Shown in pieces: positions 11,727 through 22,500 of a stretch of 64,000 bases of DNA (position 1 is the first letter of the stretch; each line of letters starts with the position of its first letter). The notes beneath the pieces are model-generated. The model saw nothing but the letters and a program-made list of their open reading frames with translations, made no database searches and was not told where the DNA came from. Made by a program: the position numbers and the translations under genes. The stretch lies in assembly GCF_004011695.2 (NCBI RefSeq), contig NC_082411.1, positions 496,001 to 560,000 on the forward strand, in the 5' to 3' direction. This stretch comes from Ascochyta rabiei. Taxonomy: Eukaryota > Ascomycota > Dothideomycetes > Pleosporales > Didymellaceae.

Positions 11727-11933
11727 GCGGTGATGATCGTGGTTGGGAATGGAAGGAGCGCGCACAGCACCGAGGAATGCCATGGCTATATACCTGGCCC
11801 GTGCTCGTGTTGGAGTATTGTATATATACACATACTGGACAGGACAAATATACCACTACAATGCCTACCTTCACATGACGAAATCTTGTTCTTGTTATGA
11901 GGTGATTGGGGTTTCGTTTTTTTCTTGGATCGA

Positions 11934-13091
11934 TCAAACTGCATCCAATGCTTCGATCCACTTTGCTGACCATGCTGTGAACTCATCATCTGCGCCTGTC
12001 CAGCTCTTCTCAACCAAGTTCACTGCGCTCTTAGCCTCGTCACAGAGTTTCTTCAGTTCGGTCTCTGCCTCTTCCTGGTCTAGCTCGTAGAAAGTGGACG
12101 CAAGATCATCGACCGTGTCCGGAATGCTTTTCAGGATCTGCATAAGCTGATCCAGCTTTTGCGCGGGCGTCTCGTTCGCAGCATCCACGGTCTTGATTTC
12201 TGCTGTTGTTGCTGGGTTCACTCCGGGAGCCGTGGCAGGGAAAGACTTCAACCTCCTCTTTCCCAGCGCCTGATACATGATGCCCACCATCTTGAGCTTC
12301 TTCACGCTTCGCTCCAGTAGCACTTTGAGCTCCTTGTCATCCTTGCCCAGCTTGTTCTTTGCCGCAAAGAAATCATCCTCGTCGCCAAACTCATCCTCTT
12401 CGTCGCCACTACCTTCTGCTTTATCGTCTTCGTCGTCAGACGATGCGACATCTTCACCCCATTCTTTTAGCTCCTCAACAGCATCGAGAAGCACAGCACG
12501 CAGCTGCTGGGCCTTCTTAAGCACCAGTTCCATGACGCCGCCATTACACAACTTGAGCAGCTCGTCGCAAACCTCCCACACGACGCCTGTCGAGCTGAGC
12601 ACAGCCTGCTTCTCTTGCTCCGAGGGCCCCTTGTCTTTTCCACTCAAGTTCTTGCGCTTCTCCGCCATGGCGAGCACCAGAGACAGCACATCGCCCCACG
12701 CGCTGACTAGCCGCTTGACTTGCACTCTCAGTTCCGCTCTCATGATGTTCCCTAGATCGTCGCGTGCACCGGCGGGAGGTGTGTAGGACGTGGCGGCCAC
12801 CAAACCCGACAGCGCGCCAGACGATACATCGCCGATCTTTGCGATCAGGGCGCTGGGCGTAAGGGGCGGCGTCAGAAGCAGCAGTGACAGAGTGGTCGTG
12901 TGCGATTTCAAGAGGGTAGTGGCGGCATGGATGGCGGTGAGTGGCCCGTTCGGTAGATCTGGCGCATCGGTGCCTGTTGACGATGTAGGGGTGGCATTCG
13001 AAGGGGCAAGGGAGTTTTGAAAATGCGTGAGCAGGGGTTGGGTGGTTTGGGTGAGGGAAATCAGTTTTTGGACGTCCTTTGGTGGCGGCAT
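11934..13091 (-). CDS. Cyclin-D1-binding protein 1 / GCIP-like protein
   Basis: Single-exon frame of 385 residues starting at the cat at 13089-13091 (MPPPKDVQKL). It is mainly helical. The N-terminal two thirds match my memory of the GCIP/CCNDBP1-like family: a long amphipathic helical bundle (LTAIHAATTLLKSHTTTLSLLLL; SGALSGLVAATSYTPPAGA; VQVKRLVSAWGDVLSLVLAMAE). A strongly acidic linker (about 215-245) separates it from a second helical part ending in EFTAWSAKWIEALDAV. In animals GCIP binds cyclin D1 and helix-loop-helix factors; the fungal role is not established. It converges with the CFEM gene (stop codons about 210 bp apart). Family assignment is by recalled pattern, not by search. Confidence 0.7.
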   Translation of the reverse strand: MPPPKDVQKLISLTQTTQPLLTHFQNSLAPSNATPTSSTGTDAPDLPNGPLTAIHAATTLLKSHTTTLSLLLLTPPLTPSALIAKIGDVSSGALSGLVAATSYTPPAGARDDLGNIMRAELRVQVKRLVSAWGDVLSLVLAMAEKRKNLSGKDKGPSEQEKQAVLSSTGVVWEVCDELLKLCNGGVMELVLKKAQQLRAVLLDAVEELKEWGEDVASSDDEDDKAEGSGDEEDEFGDEDDFFAAKNKLGKDDKELKVLLERSVKKLKMVGIMYQALGKRRLKSFPATAPGVNPATTAEIKTVDAANETPAQKLDQLMQILKSIPDTVDDLASTFYELDQEEAETELKKLCDEAKSAVNLVEKSWTGADDEFTAWSAKWIEALDAV

Positions 13092-13500
13092 CGTTGGAAG
13101 TGGGTATTGTGATCTGCCAGATCGAAGGTTCTAAATGCGAATGAAAGTGTGTAGAATGCAATGCGCACAAACGATGCACGAATGTGAAAGTGTTTTGCGC
13201 CCAAAAAGTGTCGACGACTTTGGCGGGGTTGATGGGTTCAGATAAAAAGCTTATCGATTACTGACTCGAACTTCAAATTTCCCCTTATTGAGTTTCGACC
13301 ACATCCGTCATGTCATACGTGTCACAGCTACATCATGATAGCTTATGTACTATCTTAGGAAAAGCTCGAGACCGTAAAAAATAGTAGATATTCTCAGTCA
13401 TACAATTAGTTGTGGGTGGTAACATTCAAAAGTAGCGCGTAACGCAAAACGAATTAGAAGCAGTCCCTGGTATGCCATACTATCATTACCATTCTCCTGC

Positions 13501-13930
13501 TCACGGGTAGTCATATTCATGTAGTGGTGATGGAATCGGACCTGCAAGTCGGTCAAGGTACTGCGCAGGTGGTTCTGGAAGACGCAATGGTCTGAGGGAA
13601 TGATAAGGACGAGATGGCTGTACCAGAGGCTCATACGGATCCGCATACGTGGCAGGGAGAGAGTCCCAACGTTGAGGAGGCATCGATTGAGGAGCGCTGC
13701 ATTCCTGCAGAGGAATAACATAGGGATTTGGTGGCGGTGCGCTGAATGGCTGATCATATTGGCCATTGTGCATTTTGGCTGGCTTCCAAAGCTTCCACGT
13801 TCGCCTTTACTTTGGCTCTGAGGAGGCGCCATAGGGCTGTGGTGGTGGCAAGGGTGGCTGCGTTACACGCGGCAGCGACAGCGATGGCAATGTCAGAAGT
13901 GAATCGATAGTCGTTGTTGGCATTTTGTGT
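13501..13930 (-). pseudogene. Possible relic of a small membrane protein gene with Pro/Tyr-rich tail
   Basis: Two adjoining minus-strand frames look protein-like but are out of phase. From about 13930 to 13765 one frame encodes a hydrophobic Ala-rich stretch (DIAIAVAAACNAA) followed by a basic helix (WRLLRAKVKANVEALEAS) and then a stop. From 13773 to 13501 another frame encodes a Pro/Tyr-rich tail (MHNGQYDQPFSAPPPNPYV to HEYDYP). A frameshift or an unseen intron near 13,780 would join them. The second frame might instead be a short gene of its own, or the end of the CorA-like gene upstream. No homology is recognised. Confidence 0.3.
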
Positions 13931-14012
13931 CGGAACAGCCCATCTTTGAAGCCCTCAAAGAAAGATACAATTTCGTTTTTTCTGACAGCCAGTAGTAACG
14001 GCGAGGCAGGAG

Positions 14013-15498
14013 CTACACTAAGAATATCGACCTAAGCAAGATTGCCAGTGCGCTCACAACAAAGATCCAAACCGGCGTGGGTCCGCTGTCAAGCTCTTTG
14101 ACATTCATACTAAAGAAAGAAGAGGTGAGGCTGAGTGGCACGAATACAAAGGCCAGGTACGAAATACGTTTCAGATCCCGAGCTTCCTGCATTTATATTC
14201 TTGCGTCTTGTAGAGCAAGCTTGCTCACTTGTTGTTCTAGAAACTGGTTGCAGAGTAGCTTCATTACGCCGAGATCCCGCGCGAAGTGGTCGAAGTCTTG
14301 TGTAAGAGACCCTAGCATTGTGCTGTGATCTGCAGGGCTGATAGTGTACATCAAGAACCGGTTAAGACTGTCAAGGATATGATTGATGTAGCGCAGATGC
14401 GTTGCATATCTCCTTGCCAGTTGTCGCACGGCGTCACGATGACAAGCGTATCCGTATACGACAGAAGTATTTGCGTAAGGTTCGTATGTTTGGTTCCAAT
14501 GGCGCTGATACAGTTCGATGTGAGAACAGAAGGCCGCAACTATTGCTCTGCTATACACCGAGACCAATGCCAAAGGGCTTTGTGTAACGATACGGCGTTG
14601 TTCAGAAGTAGTAGCTAGCTTGTGCAGTGCTTCCAGGAAAGTCTCGCTTGGTGTTTTGGCTGAAGCGAGCATAGGCTGTAGATAAGTTGAGGAATTCTCG
14701 TTCATATCGAGGCTAAGGCAGTTGTCCTCAGCAGCCAAAATGATCCCTGTCGGTAGTCAGTATGGCAGTGTACTGGACCGGGGGGTAACGTACTCGTCCA
14801 TGGTGACTCTGGTGTTTCCTGATCAAACGCTACAGTGACATGGTTTTTCTGATCGAAGGAAATCTGCAGATCCTACCAGTGTTGTAAAGAGGTTGGAAAA
14901 CCGCCCAGGTTCAAGCCCTGCTCCGTATAGCTCTGGTCACTCAAGTGCTTGTTCTGGTCTAGAAACCGCAATAGAAGTTTAGGTTCTATCCATGTATGGT
15001 TGGCGACGCACCCAGGCACGTCAGGGTTCGTAAGCCTTGATACATGGCCTTTGATAGGGTGGGTACCTGCTTGACCTGACTTTCGTGGACAAGTCAAGAC
15101 AATTGGAACAGCAGCACTGCCATCCAATGTGGTATCGTCGAAGCGAGCATAAACGGCGTCTTTATCTACCCCACTCAGGCTGCTGACCATGATCAGGCGG
15201 CCATGCACATGGGCAGGCTTGATGAAAATCCAACTAGAGAGCTCTGGTATGCTCGTGGGTGCCTCGTTGAGCTGCAGGGAAAGAGTGCCATCCTTTGAGA
15301 AGTCCGCGACAACGACACGTGTAGATTGTTCTGCGAGCTAGTGCTACCAAGCTGGACAGGGTGTATGTGCTCTTCGAGGAAGGCTGGTTCAGATGTCAGA
15401 AACCGCAGAAGCCAGGAAAATCGCTGATTATCCTGATCTAGTCGGCCGACGTAATCGAGGTACGACTGTGTCTGAGCATTGTATGGACTATAAGCCAT
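14013..15498 (-). pseudogene. Decayed CorA-like fungal membrane protein gene
   Basis: The remains start at the cat at 15496-15498 (MAYSPYNAQTQSYLDYV). The frame is lost near 15331-15345 and resumes in another phase (EQSTRVVVADFSKDGTLSL). It then runs through an in-frame TAG at 14873-14875 and a clean 47-bp intron (14747-14793; splicing gives PWTRIILAAEDNC), and reaches an in-frame TAA at 14193-14195. Just after that stop comes the diagnostic end of the family: a helix, a first membrane segment finishing SSFFSMNVKEL (variant of the GMN motif of CorA-type channels), and a second segment (PVWIFVVSALAILL). The frame ends at 14013. Both nonsense codons fit CAR to TAR changes. Related fungal CorA-like proteins are abundant, variable multicopy accessory genes, so loss of one copy is not surprising. 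Intronic rescue of each stop seems unlikely because the frames resume in phase. Confidence 0.7.
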
Positions 15499-16726
15499 CG
15501 AGGCGGCCGAGTGGTTCCAGTTTTGTCAAGACCAAAGAAGGCGGGGAGTGAAGGATTTATCTGCTCCTCAGCACTCAGCTGAAAAGACACGGCTTGCTTG
15601 CAAAACTCAGCCTTATAATAGCTGCAGCCCTAGACCATGCACAAAGCCACTCGATTTAGAGCTGCGAATCAAGACTAGGTCTCGACAAGGCTCCATGCAT
15701 GCCTCGATAGATGCGCGAATCTCATTTTCATGGGGGTGTGTCATGAGCCTTCGTCGCCGGCCAGGCTTTCAATACTGCCAATAACATGATGGCGCTCCGC
15801 GACGACCGAACGCACAACGATTTGGAGCGGTGGTCGAGGTCGGCGTGGTGTTTGGTAGTATCAACTGCAAGCGTGGTGGTGTAGGATGAGCGAGGTGGCG
15901 CATGCGAAGGAATGTCGTTTTCCCACGCGCAAACGGAACGGAACCGCCTGCTTTCCGAGGTGAATTCGGCCCTCATGACGCTGACGCACACGCACACGCT
16001 CCCATCTCCCGTCGCTGCCGCTCCGCCTCCAGTCTTCTCTCTCCACACCGACGACATCACTCAGGCCCACAACAGGGCTTTCCAGTAATAACGCAAAGGG
16101 TGCAGCAAACACGCTCACACGCCTCATCAACAGCAGGACCCCCTTGTCCCGCTGCGACAGCGTCCACCCCGCATCAGCTGCCAAGCCAACGGGGGCAATT
16201 GAAGAACAGCGTGTGAAAGGCTGCAAACCCACAAACACGCCTGGAAAGAGCTTGGAATGGATCACCTCTGCACCAGAGTCATGGCTTTTTCGTGGTACTC
16301 CAATCTCCCTAAGACTGAGAAGTTTGGCCATATCATTCTTGTCAGCGGTCGCCACGGAGTTTGAACGCGCTGTGTAGACACGACTTATTTCTACACAATT
16401 GGCCGCCACAGCAGCACGCAAGCGCACTGTGAGAATCTGATTCGGACACGTCGAGACTATTCCCACGACACAGTCTGCCTTTGGCACACCTCCACAGCCA
16501 CAACAACAAAGCGAGTGCTTTCATTTCACGAATAAGCACACGTAAAAAACGCGAAATCCGTACTCTGGTGAAGGCCAGGCCCTTGCAAAGCGCATTCAAC
16601 GACTTTCGACTCTTGACTTTCGACTGGACGACTTGACGCTTCAAAGACGCGTTGAAGTTCCGATCGTCAAGCTTAGTCTGGCCTCAAGCGTTCCGGACCA
16701 CGATTTCAAACCGTCTTCGCAGCAAT
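15499..16726. other. Intergenic region, nothing recognised
   Basis: About 1.2 kb between the decayed CorA-like gene and the gene at 16727. A 208-codon minus-strand frame (15861-16487) has no family resemblance and reads as chance. The part close to 16727 is presumably the promoter and leader of that gene. Confidence 0.4.
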
Positions 16727-17860
16727 ATGTCTTCGGCTGCCTCACGCGTCCGGAACGACGTTTCGGCGAATGCGATATTCACGCCACGTGAGATGAAGCA
16801 ATATAGACGATGGCAAAATCTGCACACAACGTTGAAGCCGAGCGAACAAGGTTTCATTCCAACGGCAGACGAATATGAGGATTTTCAACAATGGCTTAGA
16901 AAACAGGATTCCGGCTACTTCTCCGATGTTTTCGAAGACGTGGCTGAACACGTCAAGCCCCTTACCGCAGATAAGCCACCCACTGCTATATTGTGTCGAC
17001 ATGCCATGCACCCTATCACAGCCGGCCAGCTGAGGAAGCGATGTCCTTTGTGTACGGTCGACATGTACATTAGCTATACGCGAGCGTTGGAGAAAGCGCT
17101 CAGGGATGCTGGGGGTCGTGCACCGTCCTGTTGCATGACCGCATCACCTCACCAGGAGAGCTTGTACGATATCTTTGTCGCAGGTAAGCTTCAGGCTTTG
17201 CGCTACTTAGGAGAGCTCGAGCAGCTGGCCGAAGAAGAAGCCAAATGGTTCGCGCAGCATCCCGAATGGAAGAATGAGGACATTCGCACAGCAAGCCGGG
17301 CGCTTGATTTGTACTGGTCTGAAGCCGGCGCCTTTACAGAACCGCGACTGCAACAGCGCAAGAAAGCAAAGACTGTCAATTTCGCGCCAGATACCGATTT
17401 TGAGTTATGTCGGCCACTAGACTATTACCGACGAAGATCTCCTCGTTACGAACCTGGCAAGTACGCCTTGCTGGAGCAAGACGAAGAGGACGACGCCATT
17501 TCAGAGGATTCAGAGGACTACTCGCGTGCACCTGTCTTGCTCGGGGAAGGAACGAGCGAGTCGGACGCTAATGTGGTAAACTTCTATGATTTCACACAAA
17601 CGTGCGGGATATTGACCGACGTCATTCGAAGCGCCGAAGCTGTGGTTCGCAAAACAGAGAACGCGATGGCCGAGTCGGAGGGATTGCTCGAGCTTCCAAG
17701 GTTAGACGACGAGGATGACGAGGAGGAGGACGAGGAGGAGGACGAGGAGGGCGATGATGACGATAGCGATTGGGAGTTGGACGACGAAACTGACGGAAGC
17801 GACTACATCTACTACGAAGTCGAAGAGGACTGTAGTTTTGTGGTGTTTGGAGAAGACTGA
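16727..17860 (+). CDS. Unknown protein with Cys/His motif and polyacidic tail
   Basis: Single-exon frame of 377 residues. The frame is open from 16652, but the first ATG is at 16727 (MSSAASRVRNDVSANAIF). Around residues 90-109 it has C-x-H followed by CPLC (CRH...RCPLC), so a zinc-binding site of the CxH/CxxC kind is possible. There are four more cysteines, two of them adjacent (SCCMT). The middle is charged and helical (about 140-185). The C-terminal ~55 residues are dominated by Asp/Glu, ending in SFVVFGED, which suggests binding to a basic partner such as histones or RNA-binding proteins; that is inference. No signal peptide or membrane segment is visible. I do not recognise the family. 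Many accessory fungal genes of this kind are lineage-restricted. Confidence 0.75.
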   Translation: MSSAASRVRNDVSANAIFTPREMKQYRRWQNLHTTLKPSEQGFIPTADEYEDFQQWLRKQDSGYFSDVFEDVAEHVKPLTADKPPTAILCRHAMHPITAGQLRKRCPLCTVDMYISYTRALEKALRDAGGRAPSCCMTASPHQESLYDIFVAGKLQALRYLGELEQLAEEEAKWFAQHPEWKNEDIRTASRALDLYWSEAGAFTEPRLQQRKKAKTVNFAPDTDFELCRPLDYYRRRSPRYEPGKYALLEQDEEDDAISEDSEDYSRAPVLLGEGTSESDANVVNFYDFTQTCGILTDVIRSAEAVVRKTENAMAESEGLLELPRLDDEDDEEEDEEEDEEGDDDDSDWELDDETDGSDYIYYEVEEDCSFVVFGED

Positions 17861-18299
17861 AGATGCTCGAAAAGCCGTGGAGATGACACGCATACCACGA
17901 AAATAACGACGCTTTTCAAACACGTCGGCCATGTAGTACGTTGTGTTGACGAAGAGGATTGAAGGCAGCTAAGAGCAGTCGAAGAAGAAAAGACACCCGG
18001 CACGCCCAGTCGTGCGATGGGATGGTAATCTGGAGAAGAACAAGATGAGTCTGGGGTAGAACAGGACGTGTTGGTAGTGTTAGCTTAATACACAACAACT
18101 AGTGGAATTCTATGCCTGCGATGAGCAACTTAGTTCTGTGTGCGGGTTCAGCTTCGTTCAGCACGCCAGCGGCGCGAATGGTCTTGAGCACCGAGACATC
18201 GATAGGTTCATTCAAAAGGGTATGTTCATTGCACTAGTCAAACTACAAGCCCAACGCCATGCCAGCCTCCCTTCTTCCGAGGTGCTGCCAACGTGGTGT
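17861..18299. other. Convergent intergenic spacer, nothing recognised
   Basis: About 440 bp between the 3' ends of the plus-strand unknown gene and minus-strand ykt6. It probably holds both 3' untranslated regions. Confidence 0.5.
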
Positions 18300-19130
18300 C
18301 TACATGACGAGACAGCAAGAATTCTGCTTCTTCGCCTGGGTATAGAACATCTTGCTCTGCGCACTCAGGCCGTCACTCTTGGCGACCAGATTGTCAATCT
18401 TCTCGCCGCGCTCTAGCACGCTCTCGATGGTCTTGTGCAGGACAATCTTGGTCTCGTCGAGCTCCTTTTGGATCTTGACGATGCTGTCTGCCTGGGCCGG
18501 GTCCTGGTACTGCGTGATGTACTGCTTGAGCTCGGGGAAGCTGAGCTGGGGTGAGCCTTTGGCGAAGTTTGCGTAGGCGGTTCGGGGGTACTTTGTGACA
18601 AACTCGTCGACAATCTTGGAGAGGACGCGGTGGGCGACAATGGTGGGGTACTCGTCGTCGGTGATTACGATGCCGCAAATTCCTTCTGTGCGGCCGTAGG
18701 CGTGGAATGTGTACTCTGTGAGGCGTGTCAGTCGCAAACGCAAACGCAAACACAGACGCTGTTGGGGTGCAAGCGACGGCGCTTCTTACCCTTCTCCTCG
18801 ACGTCCTGCCTCTGGCCTGGCCTTGTTCGCTGGGCGACTTCACCGGCGAAGAAGGTCAACTAGGTCTTGTTAGTTCTCACGGGCTGCTGCTCACAGCGCA
18901 AGCATCCACTGTGTAGCATGGCCTGCCAAGGATTGCAGGCTGGACTGGGACGGCGTACGAATTCGGAGATGCTGCCTCTTGTGAAGCGGCCGTAGGACGA
19001 GAGTTCGCGTTCGCATGTCAGCTCGACGGCAGGCTTGGCCTCGTTGTTGAAGATCTGGAGGCGCTGGTCAGATGCTCGAGTCGCAAGCGGCGGTGAGGGG
19101 GGCGCCTACACCAATGTACACGACCTTCAT
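18300..19130 (-). CDS. ykt6: R-SNARE Ykt6
   Basis: Four exons on the minus strand: 19130-19110, 19054-18959, 18859-18790 and 18715-18300. Together they encode 200 residues, the usual length for Ykt6. All three introns are GT-AG; the second ends with actaac followed by acctag. The start MKVVYIGIFNNEAKPAVEL and the following region form the longin domain (about 1-130). The R-SNARE coiled coil (about 135-195) has its central Arg in VLERGEKIDNLV. The protein ends SCCLVM: the last four residues are the farnesylation box, and the preceding Cys is the usual palmitoylation site, so no membrane segment is needed. Ykt6 acts in Golgi, endosome-vacuole and autophagosome-vacuole fusion. It is head-to-head with slh1 (402 bp between start codons). 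Intron 3 contains a short (cgcaaa)n repeat. Confidence 0.95.
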
Positions 19131-19532
19131 GGTGGCGGCGGGGAAGGGCAGGTTCGTGGAAGGGGCGTAGAGTTTGGAGCGACAAGGCCAAGGGTGCAGT
19201 TGTTCGTAAGTGCGGGAAGGGCGTGTTTCAAGACCAAGCTGCCTGGACGTGACCGTGTGTGTATGTTCGTGTTCGTGTTCGTGCTCGTGCTCGTGCTCCC
19301 CACACGCAGCGCAGCGCCTCCGCGGCATCTGCTTATGTCAACCAGCGCTACGCGGGGGTGGGGCAGTTGGACGCGACCAGGCAGTCCCCGTCACACCGTC
19401 ATCGATGGGAAACTCTGAGAGGGTTCCGCCTGCAGAAACAGCTGCTGGTGAAGAACCAACCCACTGCTCAACCCTCTGCCTCACTTCCTCCCTGTCAGAC
19501 TCCATCCTCTCCAGCACAATCGCCTGGCCGCA
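19131..19532. promoter_or_regulatory. Shared divergent promoter region of ykt6 and slh1
   Basis: The 402 bp between the two start codons must contain both promoters and leaders. On the ykt6 side the ATG is preceded by gccgccacc, an excellent initiation context. The region includes a (gttcgt/gctcgt)n hexamer stretch at about 19,265-19,298 and a C/T-rich leader close to slh1. No TATA box stands out. Regulatory function is inferred from position only. Confidence 0.5.
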
Positions 19533-22500
19533 ATGGCGTCTTCCGCAATGGACGCAGCGCAGGCGCAATGGCTGGAGCAGCTCGCCACCATGCGCAAAGC
19601 TATCGCAGAACTGAACCTGCCCACAGAGGCTGAGAAAGTGCCAGCCTATGGTGATGATCTGGAATTCGACGACGACGACTTCTCAGGCACTGCAAGCGGG
19701 GAAGACATCTGGGACATCATCAGCGACGAATACGAAGACGAGTACAGCAGCGACCACCTCGAGCAGTTCCAAGATGCATCAAGTGGAAGCAGCGCCTACG
19801 ACCAGCGATGGCTGTCCACCAAATGCGAGGGCGTCGCCCAACGAAGCTCTGGCCTGGATGCCGGAGCCCTCAAAGATCAGATCCTGGCAATCCTCAGCAG
19901 CGACAGCAACAACGAGGAGCTGCAGATGATGCTAGCAGAGATTGTCGGCTATGGAGAGCTGGACCTGGTGGCCGATCTCATCGCACATCGCAAGGACATT
20001 ACTCGCTCGTTGCTCGAGCCAACTCCTGGCGAACACAACGGCGTCTCTGGCCGTCTTCTGACCCGAGCCGAGCGCGAAGAAGCGTTGCGCAGGCAAGACT
20101 GGGAGCACAAAAACACCACTCTGTCAGCTGCAGTTGACCGCACAGGACCACAGTACCCACATGTCTACCAGACCTACTCAGCTGGCAATAAGCTCTCTGC
20201 TTACGGCAAGAAATATGCGCTTCCCACCAACCACAAGCACCACGACGACAATCTCTACGAAGAATACGAGATTCCTGCGATGCCAGTAGGGACTATTGGA
20301 GCCGGTCGGAGGCTCGTCGAAATCAGCGAACTGGACGGTCTCTGCCAGCGCACATTCAAAGGTTACAAAGCTCTCAACCGCATGCAGAGCCTGGTTTTCC
20401 CTGTGGCGTACAAGACGAGCGAGAACATGCTCATCTGCGCGCCTACTGGTGCCGGTAAGACTGACGCAGCGATGCTGACCATCCTCAACACCATCGGCAA
20501 GAACATCTTGCCCAACCCAATCGAGGAGCCTGAGGCCACCGATTTCACAGTCAGCATGGAGGATTTCAAGATCATCTATGTAGCACCCATGAAAGCGCTT
20601 GCTGCTGAAGTCACAGAGAAGCTCGGAAAGCGCCTGGCTTGGCTAGGCATCAAGGCGCGTGAGTTGACTGGAGACATGCATCTCACCAAAGCCGAGATCC
20701 TGGACACTCAGATCATTGTCACAACACCAGAGAAATGGGACGTTGTAACGAGAAAGAGCACGGGAGACACTGAGCTTGTGCAGAAGGTGCGTCTGTTGAT
20801 CATCGACGAGGTTCATATGTTGCACGATGAACGCGGTGCTGTATTGGAGAGCTTGGTGGCCAGAACCCAAAGACAGGTCGAGAGCACACAGTCTCTCATC
20901 CGCATCGTTGGTCTTTCCGCTACACTGCCCAACTACGTTGATGTTGCAGACTTCCTCCGCGTGAACAAGATGGCCGGGCTGTTCTATTTCGACGCTTCGT
21001 TTCGTCCTGTGCCTCTGGAGCAGCATTTCATCGGTGCCAAGGGCAAGCCTGGCACCATGAAATCCCGCGAGAACCTAGAACAGGTCGCTTTCAACAAGGT
21101 CAAGCAGATGCTCGAGCGAGGACATCAGATCATGGTCTTTGTACATTCCAGAAAGGATACCGTGAAGACCGCACGTCGACTTTTCGACCAGGCCGTGGAC
21201 GATCAGTGCAGTGACCTTTTCGATCCGACAGAACATCCCAAGTACGATGCTGCTGTGCGCGACATGAAGCAATCAAAGGGACGTGAGCTTCGAGAGCTGC
21301 TTGGTAAAGGTATGGGCACTCATCACGCTGGTATGCCTCGCTCAGACCGCAACCTTGTCGAGCGTCTCTTTGCCGAGGGTATTATCAAAATCCTTTGCTG
21401 TACAGCAACCCTAGCCTGGGGTGTCAACCTGCCAGCCGCTGCAGTTCTTATCAAAGGCACTCAGGTGTACAACGCCCAAGAAGGCAAGTTTACAGATCTC
21501 GGTATTCTGGATGTCCTGCAGATCTTTGGTCGTGCCGGTCGTCCTCAATTCCAAGACACTGGTATCGGTTTTATCTGCACGACCCATGACCGCCTTGACC
21601 ATTACATGCGTGCAATTACAGAACAGCAGCCTATCGAGTCAAGGTTCTCTTCCAAGCTTGTTGACAACCTCAATGCCGAGATCTCGCTTGGTACAGTCAC
21701 CACAGTCTCAGAGGCAGTGCAATGGCTGGGTTATTCCTACTTATTCGTCAGAATGCAAAAGAGCCCCTTGCTCTATGGCATCGAATGGGCCGAGATTAGA
21801 GACGATCCGCAACTTGTCGGAAGGAGGCGTAAGCTTATCATCGATGCTGCACGCGTCCTGCAGAAGAGTCAGATGATCATCTTCAACGAGACCACAGAGG
21901 ATCTCCGCTCCAAGGATGTCGGGCGTATTGCAAGCCAGTTCTATGTTCAGCAATCGAGTATCGAGATCTTTAACACTATGATGCGCCCTCGAAGCACAGA
22001 CGCTGATGCTCTGGCCATGGTCAGTATGAGCGGCGAGTTCGACCAAGTTCAGTCTCGTGAGACCGAGGAAAAAGAATTATCGGCACTCAAGGAAGAGGGC
22101 TATGTCATTACTGAAGTCAAAGGTGGTTACGCTACAGCTCACGGCAAGACGAACTACCTTCTACAGGCCCATATCTCCAGAGCACGACTAGAGGACTTCA
22201 CGCTCGTCTCGGACACTAACTACATTAAGCAGAACGCTTCGCGTATCGCCAGGGCATTGTTTATGATAGCGCTTAATAGGCGCTGGGGGTACCAATGTTT
22301 GGTCCTGCTGAGCCTTTGCCAGTCTATTGAACACCAAGTGTGGTCTATAGAGCATCCCCTACATCAGTTCGATCTCCCCCAGCCAGTGTTGCGAGCGCTT
22401 GATCAGAGATATACGTCAATCGAGGCACTGCGCGATATGGAATCACGAGAGATCGGTGACCTAGTGCACAACACGAAGATGGGCGGAGTTATCTCAAAGC

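Noticed and set aside
11348..11831. Antisense Ala/Gly/Arg-rich open frames over the CFEM gene
   Set aside because: Shadows of the Ala/Ser-rich stalk; the sense strand has a signal peptide, eight cysteines and two clean introns.
15861..16487. 208-codon minus-strand open frame
   Set aside because: No family resemblance; lies in the upstream region of a plus-strand gene.
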